From Sophora flavescens (Eukaryota; Streptophyta; Magnoliopsida; Fabales; Fabaceae): 64,000 nt of DNA. The notes beneath the pieces are model-generated. The model was not told the DNA's origin and searched no databases. It worked only from the letters and a program-made list of their open reading frames with translations. The DNA lies in assembly GCA_030762895.1 (NCBI GenBank), contig CM061063.1, positions 214,367,103 to 214,431,102 of the forward strand, read 5' to 3'. The position numbers and the translations under genes were made by a program. Below, one piece after another: positions 11,117 to 22,715 of this stretch (positions are counted from its first letter, which is position 1; every line of letters begins with the position of its first letter).

Positions 11117-12384
11117 TCAAATGGGAAGCATTCCAGAGCAAGTTCTCGGGATAGGCTTCCCTGACAATTCTTCTAACCTGTATGCTCCATTTCCTAAGTT
11201 TTCTACCACTCGGAATGGTCCTCCCCAATTTGCTGCTAGCTTGCCCTCCGTATGATCTCTTCTTGCTTCTCCTTTCATTCTTAGCACCAAGTCTCCGCAC
11301 ACGAAACTCCTCGATTTCGGCTTTGAATTATACCTCTGAGTAGCTCTTCGTTTGCCGGTTTCCTCTCTGATTTTAGCCTCCTCTCTGATCTCCTCCACCA
11401 AGTCAAGTTCGACCCTTAGGTTGCTTTCATTCTCATTCTGTCCATATTGCATTCGCCGAAGAGACGGCTCACCGACCTCAACTGGGATCATGGCATCCGT
11501 TTCGTATGTCATCCTGAAGGGTGTTTCTTGGGTAGTGGATTGTGGCGTGCAGTGGTAGGCCCAAAGAATACTCGGCAATTCTTCTGCCCAAGCTCCTTTA
11601 GCTCTTCCCACTCTCTTCTTCAGCTCTCTGAGAATGACTTTGTTGGCTGCCTCGGCTTGTCCATTGGTTTGGGGATGTTCCACCGAGGTGACCTGATGTT
11701 TAATACCGAGATTGGCATAGAATTATCGCAATGATTTTTCCAGACGAACTTTTGTACCTTCTGGGTAGTAATATTTGCCAAAGGTTCTGCTTCAATCCAC
11801 TTTGTAAAGTAGTCTACCCCTACCAAAAGAAATTTGACTTGACCTTTGGCTATGGGGAATGGTCCAAGTATATCCATCCCCCACATAGTAAAGGGCCAAG
11901 GCGGGTTCAATGTGTGAAGTTCTTCGGGCGGGGTATGACTTATATTGGCAAATCTTTGACATTCGTCACATTGTTTCGTCCATTGGATACAATCTGCTCG
12001 GATGGTAGGCCAATAATACCCTGCTCATACTACCTTGGAGGCCATCGACCTGCCCCCGCAGTGAAAACCACAGATTCCTCTGTGAACCTCTTCCATTACA
12101 TATTTTGACTGAGCTCTAGTCAGACATTTCAACATCGGTACCGAGAATCCCCTTTTATACAATTCCCCATAAATAATAGCAAAATGGCTTGCTCTAAGCC
12201 TGATTTTTCTGGCCTCGGCATGATCTGGGGGCAAAGTACCTGAGGATAAATACTCCCATATGGGGGTCATCCATTCTCGGTCAGCTGGTTCATTGGCCAT
12301 CACCTCCCCTAGTGTAATACTCGGTTCATTAATAGTTTCCTGAATAACTGTCTTATGATGGCTTGGCCTCTTCGTGCTGGCCAA
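11117..12384 (-). pseudogene. Integrase of the Tat element (broken)
   Basis: The minus-strand frame follows RNase H. It holds an HHCC zinc-binding region (about 12110-11950; YVMEEVHRGICGFHCGG and CDECQRFA), then the catalytic core start FTMWGMDILGPFPIAKGQ with the first acidic residue and VDYFTKWIEAEPL. A TGA replaces an expected Trp codon at about 12025. Near 11700-11760 the frame changes and the segment that should carry the second catalytic Asp (DNG motif) is gone. Reading then resumes at VEHPQTNGQAEAANKVILREL, with the third acidic residue, and runs to the C-terminal LVLRMKGEARRDHTEGKLAANW domain. It cannot be active. Confidence 0.9.
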
Positions 12385-12700
12385 TTTTGATAGTAGATCG
12401 GCCCAAGTATTTTCTTCTCAGGGAATGTGTTCAATAGTAAATTTCTCAAAATTGGAAATTAACTCATTTACTTTACATAAATACCTGGTAAGTTGAGGCT
12501 CTTTTGTTTGGTATTCTCCAGAGATTTGTCCTGTGACCAGCTGTGAATCACTTCGGCATCTAACAGCTTTTGCTCCCATTTCCCTAGCCAGCATTAACCC
12601 TGCTATCAAGGCTTCGTATTCAGCTTGAGTACCAATTGAGTACGGGTAGGAATAGAGTAGGAGATTGGTGCAATCGCCATAGGGAGCCAAGAACTCAATA
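12385..12700 (-). pseudogene. RNase H of the Tat element (5' truncated)
   Basis: The minus-strand reading GTQAEYEALIAGLMLAREMG followed by CRSDSQLVTGQISGEYQ matches the archaeal-type RNase H domain of plant Ty3 elements, with the Glu and Asp of the active site visible. A TGA at 12418 interrupts an expected EHIPREEN-like run. The same frame then continues into the integrase, so the break is one nonsense change, CGA to TGA, which fits decay of a methylated CpG. Sequence upstream of about codon 30 of the domain is lost at the truncation point. Confidence 0.85.
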
Positions 12701-13130
12701 GAATCTAACTGTGGGTGATCGGATCGGAAGATAGGTAATTTTCATGTTTAGGTATTTCCTTTTGAACATCGGAAGAGACTTTAGGATAATTGAGGGTTCC
12801 GATTGGCAAATAAATTGAACATAGGGATAAGAGAATAATCATGTGGGTAACTAGCATGATTGGGTAGGTGGATTCGTGACCTTAGAGCCTTAGTCTTAAT
12901 TTGAATCTCGTTATTATCAGTTAGTTTAGATAATTGATAATAGATAATTGATTTGTTATTGATAATTCTCTCTCTTCTCAACCAACGGCTCTTGTTGACT
13001 TGATCAAACTGCTTTGAATGCCCTTGAATTTTGGAATAATTGGTCTTCCAATCCCTAAGTTCGACCTCGGTAACACTTACCGTGTTTTTATTACTTGCAT
13101 CGATCCGGTACACTTGTCGGAGTCACATCA
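12701..13130. other. Unassigned segment with LTR-like look on the minus strand
   Basis: It begins at the Tat truncation point. On the minus strand it starts TGTGACTCCGACAAGTG and reads through AATAAAAACACGGTAAG, a style common at the edge of plant retrotransposons. I found no partner repeat or target duplication. A 110-codon minus-strand ORF (12781-13113) has no domain I recognise and is probably chance. Confidence 0.35.
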
Positions 13131-13861
13131 GTAGTCAATAATGGTTAAACCCTAGATAAAATGTCTTTAAAATTGTTCGTCAAGGTTTAATTACTAAGGG
13201 CTTATCGACGTTAGGGTAATTTATATGTTAAATGTATCTTCTTGAGGTTGTCTGATTATCTGTTGTATGTTCATTATGGATGTTGTGTTGTTTGACATTT
13301 GATCTGTGATAACATGCTGTTTGGTTACTATTCGTGGTATATATATATATATATATTGGGGTGTCAAAATGTGTTGGACCCTGTCGGGTTGGCCTGTTTA
13401 ACCCAGCTATTTTGGAGGGTTGGGTTGAGGACCACAACCCATCAACCCACTTTGACCCGCCCCGCCCAAAAAATGGGTTACGAGTGGGTCGGGGCGGGCT
13501 GGCCCGCCTGATTTTAAAGAAAAAAATTATCTCGTTAAACTGCTTGCCGTGTCTAATTGTCTAAATGTCACTTACCCTTTTTATCTGTGTTTTATTTTGC
13601 TTTCCTAAGTTCAATTGCTACTGCAAATGATTTAAGTTTTGTATCTATAATGTTGTGTAGAAAAAAACATGAATTATATGTTTACTTGCCTAGGATGGTG
13701 TCTTTTCTTTCTGTTATACTAACTTCGACGTGTTTAACTTTTTGTAATATTACCCAACTAATTTTATGTTTGACTCCGTTACACCTAAGTAAACAAATAT
13801 GAATAATGGTTATTGCTTGATCCCCAATAATGGTAGGTATTGGAGGTATCTCCTATTTGCC

Positions 13862-13957
13862 AGACCGTGCTTAAACGAGCACGACCCCGTGCTCGAAGTT
13901 AAGTACGATCGTGCTTAATGGGGAGCACGGCCGTGCTCGAGTCTGAGTCTATATAAC
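13862..13957 (+). promoter_or_regulatory. Palindromic block and TATA-like box of the LTR
   Basis: Five inverted words of the CGTGCT/AGCACG type (ACCGTGCTTAAACGAGCACG, CCCCGTGCTCG, GATCGTGCTTAA, AGCACGGCCGTGCTCGAG) are followed within about 10 bp by CTATATAAC. The arrangement suggests an LTR promoter with hairpin-forming DNA just upstream. Promoter activity is inferred from position only. Confidence 0.5.
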
Positions 13958-16782
13958 AGATCAATCTGTGAGGGTTACGAATGTAAACCCTCAAATTGGC
14001 ACATTGGGCAATCCTAGTGTGATAGAAACATATTCCCTTTCCCTTCGCTAGAACCCTTCGAAGTTCTTGGTGCTCTAGAGTCTGTTTGGGAGAGAAGTCA
14101 CGCGCTAGTGCCAATTAAAAGGTAACGGTTTGTCCCTCTTTAATCTCTTTTCCTATTTCTTGGATTTGAGATTAATTGGCTAATTCTTTTGTGTTTGGCC
14201 AAGGCTTGGGTAACTCATCGAGCCGCTCGAGGGAACGCATTTAGTTTGCCTGCGTCATCTTATTGGGAATCTTAATATCGGGTATGGGGAGAAGGGCTAG
14301 TATAAACATGTAGGCTATGGGGTAGCGTAAGATGAAGGGTTAACCTATGACCCTGTTGCTTGCTAATTGCTATATGTTGTATATGTTTAATTGTAATTGG
14401 TATCCTTAAATGAGTTGTTAATAATATTAATGATGTTTATGTCATGAATCACTATTTGATTTGATATTATGTTTATACCATGAATGAATTTGTTGATTAT
14501 GTTGTTTATGCTATGAATAGTTTGGTTGGTTGTCATGAATAATGAGATGAACGGTGATGTTTCAAAGACGTTAAAATATGATAAAAGATGTTGGATGAAA
14601 TTAAGGGATAAATTCCCAATTGCTCATAAGACTTCAACGATAGTAATGAGAGGCAAGGTTACTGTTCAAAGACTTAGTTAAGACCCTAGGAGTGATTCTT
14701 GAGTGTTTAGGGACATTAATAATGAGACATAAATTAAAGGATTAATTCCTTTTAGTTATAAGACATGGAGATTAGTTGAGAATCATGAAACTGATATGGA
14801 TGGTTAGTAAAAGCCAATAGGATTGGTCTTCGAATGCCCTAGGAAGCATAGCAAGGGTTCTTCAACCCTTCTGCCCATAAACAGTACGGCCACGCTCCAA
14901 TGAGCACGGTCATGCTCAACAGTCAGCACGACCGTGCTTGACTTAAAAGCCAGCACGCTCGTGTTGTTTAGATCAGAATGCAAAAAAGAGAACATGGATA
15001 TTTCACCCTAATTGTTCCCAATGATGTAATAAGACATCGAACGAGGTAAAGGCAAGCTAGATAACTTAATGAAGACTCAATGAAGATAAATAAATAACAA
15101 GCGATAAGATGTTAAGACGGTAACGATGTGTTACCACCCATTGTTGTATCTTGGTAGCCGAGTGGCCAAGGGGGCCTTGATGCTTATTGGTCAAGGTGTT
15201 GAGCTCTAGTGCTTATTGGCCAGTGTGTTAAAAGATGATGTTGTACCTTGGTAGCCGAGTGGCCAATGGGGCCTTGATGCTTAATGGTCAACATGTTGAG
15301 CTCTGGTGCTTAATGACCAGAGTGTTGATTAATGATTAAAGATTAAAAGATTAAAGATGATGCTAACTTTGGTGCTTATTGGTCAAAGACGTTAAACCAT
15401 AATAAATGGTGTTGATGGAGGTGGTGGACAACAAATGTTTGTTTGTATGCATGCATTCATGCACGAAGTTGTTAGGGGAGGTACATAGCTGGGGTGGTCG
15501 TCCGAGAGTAAGGCGATCTGGTCATCCACAATGATTCATCCGAGAAGGGAAACATGTACACCCGTGGTGGCACATCCGAGAGTAAGGTGCGGCGACTATC
15601 CAAGGGGTTCACCCATCGTTTGGTGGACTGTCGGCGTTGGTGCTTATTGGCCAATGTGGATATGTAACTCCAAAGTCGTATGCCTGGTATAGATGAATGT
15701 CACATTGCATTATATAATTGATGTATGTGATATGCTTATGATATTTGGTATGATGTGCCATGCTATAATTTCTACTTGTTGTATGTTCATCTTGCCAACT
15801 ATCATGTTGTCGTTATGTTTATATGCATGGTTCTTACTCTCCGTTCTCTTGTCTCTATATTTGGCATGTATCTTTTATGCAGATGATTGTGAACAGCCAG
15901 TTGAGGAGTGACTCTGAGGAGACGCTAGTCTTAGTTAGGTTTTGTTTCGGTTTTAGTTTGTTTATCAAAGTTGTTTTATCGGATTGGTTATACTAGCTCT
16001 GTAATGTGACATCGGGGTTGGGTTTCATTATGTTTCTTTATGTTATGTTTTTGTTTTCCGCGTTATGACATTTTGTTACAATGTGATATCTTTTGCCCGT
16101 TGGTTTTCATTTTATAATAAAAGATATGCATGTGTTTATCTTATTTTCAAAATTAAATATTTTCTCCTATGTTATTGCTTTATAAATACTTGCAGGGTAG
16201 AGGGTGTCACAGTGTGACTGGGAGTCACAAGAGGTTGGTGTACCCATGTGCGGGTACGAAATATGGAGAGGGACGGTTCTGGGAACCTTGGGGATGTAGT
16301 CCTATCCAGAATGGTTTTCAAGAGACCAGTGATTTGCACCCACTGTGTCGAGACCGCCGTGGAGGCTTGGCTATCCCGACGTCTGGTCCTGGGTATTCCA
16401 GTCGCAGTTGGACCTTCCTAGGGGGAAGCACCTTTATTGATCACTGTGAGCATAACAGTACCCTAGACAAGCCAATTGACATTCACTAGGCAAGTGAGGC
16501 CCTTATGATAAAGGATAAGAGAATGTCTAAAAATCAAAATTCCTTGTGAGAGTAATCGATCGACATGCATAGGTGTGTGACTCCTTAGAGGATTTGACCC
16601 TTGATGAGGATCGAGGATGTTTTGTATATGGTTGACTTGCGAAATGATTGCTATATGTAAATCTCTGCTGTGTGTTAACAAGTTGTATTGTGCCCCGACC
16701 CTTTTTTATGGTGTTATAGTAGCTTATTAGCTTATCTCCCTTCTCTATCTCCTTTTCTCTATATGTACCGTAAGATTGATAG

Positions 16783-17013
16783 ATGAGCAGCAGCAGCCGT
16801 ACAACAACGACAATAGGACCGGAGCATCGCCCGATGCACTACCAGCAGAGGATCCCACCAAGGGTCCAGATCTTAGGCAACATTGAGATCGTCTACCATG
16901 ATGACCGTGGGTGGCAGGTCGACCACTCACAATTCTTCATGTGTTACGTCGGCCCGGTCAGCATCTTTATCCGCCTTGGAGGAGGACCGTTCTTCACACT
17001 GCTTGGCTATTAA
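16783..17013 (+). CDS. LTR-embedded ORF of unknown function, copy B
   Basis: A 76-codon ORF that starts MSSSSRTTTTIGPEH and carries GNIEIVYHDDRGWQVDHSQF followed by FMCYVGPVSIFIRLGGGPFF. It aligns without gaps to the minus-strand ORF at 45973-45431: I count 17 identical of 44 positions, including the shared E-I, GW-VD, Y-G, SI and LG-G pattern. The start lies 915 bp from the LTR end here and 952 bp in the other element, so both occupy the same place in an LTR. After the first stop the homologous frame seems to run on through SYARSGVEVVDRG with more stops, so this copy is probably decayed. No known domain, signal peptide or membrane segment is visible. Confidence 0.5.
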   Translation: MSSSSRTTTTIGPEHRPMHYQQRIPPRVQILGNIEIVYHDDRGWQVDHSQFFMCYVGPVSIFIRLGGGPFFTLLGY

Positions 17014-17698
17014 CATATTTCCCAGTGCTTACCCTTCTCAGAGATCTGGTTTCCACCCCGCCAGCAGGAATTTCTAGATGATATGTGGAACTAGGTGGAT
17101 CGTTCTTATGCCCGTAGCGGAGTCGAAGTTGTAGATAGAGGCCGGAGGAGGAAGAGCGTGTAGAAGATGTACCACTACTGTCGCAGGAGGGAGGTCATGA
17201 GCAGCGATGAGAATGTAAGGACTCAGGTGTATGGACGTCGTTACGACGAAGGCGAGGGTAGTTCCAAACTCCCATATCGTCGCTGATATAGTATGTCGGT
17301 TGCGTGTTCTAAGGAGAGCCTCTAAGAGTTACTTTGGATTTTGATGTATTTTGTGTGAGGCAGGGCGAGTAGATGTTGTTTGTATAGAATTTATATATCT
17401 TTTTTTTTTACCAGTGTTTTGTGACCAGATTATCAGTTCTTTTATTTTATCAGTTGTACAGTTGTTTTTGGATCATGATCCCTCTGTTTGGATCGACGGT
17501 AATTTGGAGACTTGGTGTACATATTATGTATATACGTTGTTTCTGTTTTTATTTCGTTGCGTATGTTTTAAATAAGTTTTAGTTTTATCGCTTCCACAAC
17601 TATATTATTTTCGTTTGTAATAATCGCGTTAACGCTAATAAACGAATTAAGAATTAGTTAATTAGGGTTGTTCTTTATTGAGACACCGGGGTGTCTCA

Positions 17699-18604
17699 TG
17701 TAGCGGTGCTCCCGTACTCATCATTAATGTTTTGTTTGGTTTGAAAAAAAATATGGAAAGAGAGAAGATATAAGAAAATAATGTAGGTAGAAAGAACGTG
17801 ATCAGAAAAAGAATGAATTTTAAGAGTTGTTTGGTATGAGAGAAACATAAAAGAAAGTAGAAAGAAAGAAGATGATTTTTTTAATAGACAATTATGATCT
17901 TATTAGATGAGGGGACAATTGACATTTCATATATCACTTTATATATTTGTCTTTGCCTTTTTTTATCATAAGTGGAGACAAAACTTTTTACGTGAATCCT
18001 AACAGTCTTATTTTTCCTCTATCTAATTCTATTCCCTCTCCACAACTAAATAAAAAAAAACTATAAAATCATTCTATTTCATCTCCTTCCATTTAGGGTG
18101 TAAGAAGACTCAACCCGATCCATAAATATGAACCAAACCAAAATGGTTTTAGTGGTTTAGATTGGCTCAACAAATCGAATTGAATTTTCAATATTGAATC
18201 CGAAGACAGTCACTTTGGATATTGGATTCAAAAAATTTGAATCCATCCAATTCGAACCAAACCAATGGCTTACAGATTGATATATTCTTATTATTTTTAT
18301 TATAATAATTTTGTTTTTGTTAAAAGAATTAATGTTTTATTCCTAAAGTCCAAAACTGGTTATAGCCTAAATGGTTTTAGTACTCATCATTAATGTTTAT
18401 TCCTAAACTCCAAAACTGGTTATATCCTAAGGGTTTGTTTGGTGGTCAGGATAAGAGAGACATACTAGGATAAGCTATCATATCATGTCTGAAACTATTG
18501 TTTGGTGAATCAGCAGGATAAGATATGTCAATCATGTCACCAGCAGGATCGTTCTTATATCCTAAAAGGTTGCCTTTTAAGGTTGTGTCCACCATTTAAA
18601 TATA
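17699..18604. other. AT-rich interval between LTR and MULE, copy B
   Basis: Duplicate of 3419-4324 with the same purine-rich stretch, the same hAT-MITE-like segment (about 18095-18290) and the same 66-bp tandem unit. No gene is seen. Confidence 0.5.
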
Positions 18605-19146
18605 TTGGGATTAGGTTTAATTGCACTTTTGGTCCCCCAACTTTAGTTCATGTGCAATTTTGGTCCCTATTTATTTTTCGATCACATTTGGTCCTCCAAT
18701 TTTTTGAAAGTTACAAAATTAGTCACTCAGACCAATTTTCATTAATTTGTGTCCTACATGGCAAGTCTGGTGCCACATGGCTAGTCCACCTATATTTATT
18801 ATATTAAATAATTATTTCATTTTAAAATATAAAATTAAAAAATTTTAAAAGGGTCATAATTCATCTTCTTCCTCCCAAGTTTCTCTTCCTATGCAGTTGT
18901 TAGGGTTAGTGCTTCTGCAATTCCATTCTCACCTCAAAAACTCAACCCATCGTTCTTCATGCCTGACCCATTTTGCGGTGAGTGAGTTAGGGTGAGACAA
19001 TAAGAATTAAGGATGTTTGAATAGCAAGACTTGTGTAACAAAATGTGTATGCAAGACAATACATGAATCATTCCTTTGGCATGCAACCATGCCCATGTCC
19101 AGCATCTTAGGCCATGTTCTTACTGATCAAATTCAAAACCCAAAGG

Positions 19147-21273
19147 TGTGAACCACAATGTCATATGGGTTTTGATGTTGACAGATATGGTATTAAGGGA
19201 GAGAATGTGATGCTAAAGGTGATATAAGCTTTGATGTTGACAAACAGTGTATCATGGTATTAATTCAATAGAAGGAATGTTGGACTTAATATACATTATC
19301 TTGATAAATGCCATGGGACTATTTGATACATATTGAATATTTGATGTTATGGTAAATAATATTGTGCTAAGAGAATATTATCATAAATAAGATTAATTGA
19401 GGGAACTTGTAATATTTGATATATGATTATGATTGACAGATATAATAAAATGACATGGAATTAAATTTGGATTTATTATTATATGCCTAAAGACATAAGA
19501 AATACTAAATATGATATTATCTTCAAATATGCCTTAAATGTTATACATGGCTTTGTGAATGAAATTAAATGAGAAATATTATTACTGTTTTCTATACCTT
19601 CAACTAATGCAATCTATGAGAAATATTATAGAAAAGTTCAAGTTGGAATAAGCAAAGCTATGGAATCAAGAGTATGATGAGCTAGATTCTCAGAAGGACT
19701 AGATTACAAAAAGGCAGAAAAGAGTATCCAGAAAACCAAGTCTTTCAAGATGGGAACAAGGGAATTTTATTAATTGTATTGTGTGTTTTAGATTCCCTTG
19801 TAAATGGTAAGTAAAGCTCTCTAATTAAAATTGATCACACACACATAAATGAGCTTTCACGATAAACCTTAAATGGCTCTTAAACGAACTTAAATGAGAA
19901 AATATTTTCAGCCATTAAGTTTTTCAAAATCAAACTCAAATAAGATTAATAGCTCTTAATATAAATGAGTAATCAAATCTAGATCTATTAAAGATTTTAA
20001 ATCAGCTATTTTAAATAATAATAATCGATTAGCATAGTCGATTATATTATGCTGAAAAAGTTTTAAAATAGACTTAATTGGCTTTAAAAGAGCTTTAATG
20101 AGTAATTAAGTTTTATAGTCGTTAAGTTTTCAAATTTGATGTTTTGAACATATATAATAGATTATAGGATTTATATAATCGATTATACATCTTTTGGAAG
20201 ATTTGAATTTTGAATCAGAGAGACAATAATCGATTATGTAATGGATTGTATGCTTTTAAAGTGCTGTCAGGATTTCAACCAGAGAACCAATAATCGATTA
20301 CATAATCTATTATGCTGTCAATAATCGATTAGCATACTCTATTATGTTGCTGCTGTCTCAAAAAGGTCCTCTTTCAATCTGAGTTAAAATAATCGATTAT
20401 GGCTTTTAAATAATCGATTATTATGCACAAAAATTGAATTTTAGAGAGTTTTTGACCTAATCTTTCATGGCCTATATAAAGGAAACTTAGGCACACTTGA
20501 GAGCACGAAATTACAATTTTTAATTGTGCCAAAACTCTATCAAACTATTTTCTCTATACTACTCTCACTGCTCTCACACCTTGATCATATTTTATATTGA
20601 GAGAGATTTACTATACCATATCGGTTCTTATGTAAATTGTGCTTCAATTTGTTTTTATCCGCACTAATTAGAGTGCATACTGTTGGTGAGAGTCGAATTG
20701 ACTGAAACCTCTTTTGGTTACCATTCTTGCAAGAGAGAGTATATCTCTTGTAAGGGATTAGTGGGTGTGATCCCATTGGTTATTGGTTGAGACTCTTTCA
20801 CTGGGGGATAGTACGTCTTTGGTCTGTGAGGAGTGCTCTTCGTAGGTTCTAGCCGTGCCTGTTTAAAAGCTAGGGATTTGAGACTCTATCACTGGGGGAT
20901 TGTATGTCTCTGGTCTGTGAAGAGTTCTCATTATTGTAAAGGTTCTAGCTGCTCCTGTTTAAAAGCTAGGGATTGAGTGAAAACGCTTGGTGGTATTGCC
21001 TTGGGGACTGGACGTTGGCCACGTGGGTAGTATATGGCCAATCAGGATATATCGTTGTGTCAATCTTCTTATCCCTATCTCTTTTACTTTTGTTTTGTCT
21101 TTTGCAAAAACGCTTTTACTTGCACGTGACAACGCTTTAATTTGAAAAGTATTTCACATCCTCTACTAATTCTATTTAAAGTTTCAAAAGGTTTTTGAGT
21201 TATCGAAAAAGATTTCATTTTTATTTAAAACTCAATTCACCCCCCTCTTGGGTGATGGTTGCCATGGCCAACA
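19147..21273 (+). mobile_element. Solo copia-type LTR
   Basis: It begins TGTGAACC and ends GGCCAACA, with a perfect 5-bp duplication AAAGG on both sides (19142-19146 and 21274-21278). The end CAATTCACCCCCCTCTTGGG is typical of long LTRs of plant copia elements of the SIRE/Maximus type. At 2,127 bp with no internal region, it is the product of LTR-LTR recombination. Orientation is inferred from the characteristic end. Confidence 0.88.
20024..20425. repeat. Cluster of ATAATCGATTA motifs in the solo LTR
   Basis: Seven copies of the palindromic core ATCGAT within AATAATCGATTAT-like words occur at about 20028, 20178, 20235, 20293, 20324, 20390 and 20413. Several are paired with a degraded partner about 10 bp away (ATAATCTATTAT, TACTCTATTAT). 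Similar words are common in copia LTRs of phaseoloid legumes. The function is unknown. Confidence 0.75.
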
Positions 21274-22332
21274 AAAGGTAAATCCTTTGTTGACACTAAC
21301 AGAATCCATAAGTCTTACCCATCTCAAACAAGTCCATGCCCAAATCATCATCGATGCACGCTTGCTGTTCGACAAAATGTCTCATCGAGATGTTGTTACC
21401 TGGAAGTGAAACTAGGGTTTTTTTGACCAAACTGAGTTCCTTTTAGAAACTATTTACCAATTTAGGGTTATTCTGAAACTATTTATCAATGGGGAGTCCT
21501 TTTGGACACGTGACATATTTTATTTTATTTTCACTCTGACGGGTCAAAGGTGCCAGTCTGAGTCGCCAGTCTGACTGGCACCTACCAGGGTCAAAGGTGC
21601 CAGTCAGACTGGTGCCTGACTGGCGCCTACCATTATTAAAAAAAACAAAAGACAAAACCTGTCCTGTAGTGCCACATACTGCAGTGTTCCTTTAAAATTG
21701 CAAGTAACTTTCTTTTAATTCTTACAAGGTAAAATTTTTTTTTTACTACTGTAATAATTGATGAATATTTATTGGTGTAAATTGTTATTGCTATTATTTT
21801 TTATGCCTCTTGTGATATTATTTGTTACTTGTTATTAGGGAATTTTTTTTATTGTCTCTTGTTATTTTAAATAGATACTTTATCATTAATGTCATCGTTA
21901 CTCCATATACTTATAGTATATATTTTTTTGTAGCAGTGTTCATTTAAAATTGCAGGTAACTTTATTTTAATTCTTACAAGATAAAATTCTTTTTTTCTAC
22001 TGTAATAATTGATGAATATTTATTGGTGTAAATTGTTATTGCTATTATTTTTTTATGCCTCTTGTGATATTATTTGCTACTCATTATTAGAGGATTTTTT
22101 TTATTGCCTCTTGTGATATTATTTGTAACTTTCTTTTAACTATTAAGTTTATTTTTTATTATAATATAATAGTAATATTACATTTATTAGTATCGGTATT
22201 TACTATTAGTAATTGGTAATTACTTTTATTTTGTAATATTATTATTATTATTAGAAATTGTGAATTTATGGTTCATCTTCATCTGGCTCTTCCTATGTGG
22301 TTGCAGCCTCAACTTCGAGTGAATCTTTGCCA

Positions 22333-22455
22333 TCAAACGCTCGTACCGGATGCCATTTTTATTTGCACAATTTCTTGGTCCCCTTCAAATGTAATTCCTT
22401 CTGGTCCATCGACGACTCTCCCGTTCGAGTACACAAATACTGCAACTTGGCTCAT
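22333..22455 (-). pseudogene. Remnant of MURA-type transposase N-terminus
   Basis: A 40-codon minus-strand ORF reads MSQVAVFVYSNGRVVDGPEG, then ITFEGDQEIVQIKMASGTS, and stops. The pattern FxYxNGxxxDGPEGxxFEG resembles the N-terminal region of plant Mutator-like transposase ORFs as I remember them; no search was run. It sits exactly between the inverted arms, where a MULE transposase gene would start. This supports the view that the foldback is a deletion derivative of an autonomous MULE. Confidence 0.5.
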
Positions 22456-22680
22456 GACATCTGCCCTACAATAATATCAAATACATAAAAATAAGCCATA
22501 AATTTACAATTTCTAATAATAACAATATTAAAAATACACAACAACAAATACAAATAATGGTATTAATAATATTAACATCATATTTAATATTAAATATGTA
22601 AACTTAAAAATAACATTAATATAACAACATTATTATCGCAAAATAAAAATAATAACAATAACCCATAAATTCACAATTTC

Positions 22681-22715
<35 letters not shown>

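Larger units (their letters stand above)
6298..12700 (-). mobile_element. Truncated Tat-type Ty3/gypsy retrotransposon
   Basis: Read on the minus strand the order is RNase H, integrase, a 48-bp tandem repeat array, a long non-coding part, an antisense ORF on the plus strand, then a probable 3' LTR. Gag, protease and reverse transcriptase are missing: homology ends at about 12.70 kb inside RNase H. An antisense extra ORF between pol and the 3' LTR, plus tandem repeats downstream of pol, are known traits of the Tat lineage of plant Ty3 elements. The coding regions carry nonsense codons and a deletion, so the copy is dead. Confidence 0.75.
13131..17698 (+). mobile_element. Tekay-like LTR, copy B (left boundary uncertain)
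   Basis: This copy reaches further left than copy A because it is not cut by the window. A GC-rich palindromic block (13862-13940) stands directly upstream of a TATA-like CTATATAAC at 13949, so this is probably the promoter. The rest matches copy A, including the tandem GGTAGCCGAGTGG segments, a second palindrome block (about 14883-14965), the conserved ORF at 16783 and the terminal GAGACACC/GGTGTCTC palindrome. A low-complexity (AT)n plus a segment beginning GGGGTGTCAAAATG (about 13339-13510) may be a hAT-type MITE. The LTR start was not found, and no 5-bp duplication of TGTAG (17699) was seen on the left. Confidence 0.55.
19092..21409 (+). pseudogene. Captured 5' end of a pentatricopeptide repeat (PPR) gene, split by a solo LTR
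   Basis: Removing the solo LTR and one copy of its AAAGG target duplication gives one open frame. It reads ATMPMSSILGHVLT in 19092-19146 and continues in 21279-21409 as LTHLKQVHAQII then LLFDKMSHRDVVTW before a stop at 21407. LKQVHAQII and LFDKM..RDVVTW are hallmark runs of plant PLS-class PPR proteins, which bind organellar RNA. The two hallmark runs are far closer together than in a real protein, so the captured piece has an internal deletion. The upstream 200 bp (18890-19090) may be a captured leader. The fragment is too short to work. Confidence 0.75.

Noticed and set aside
12781..13113. 110-codon minus-strand ORF as a gene
   Set aside because: No domain, AT-rich codons and no homologous copy in the window.
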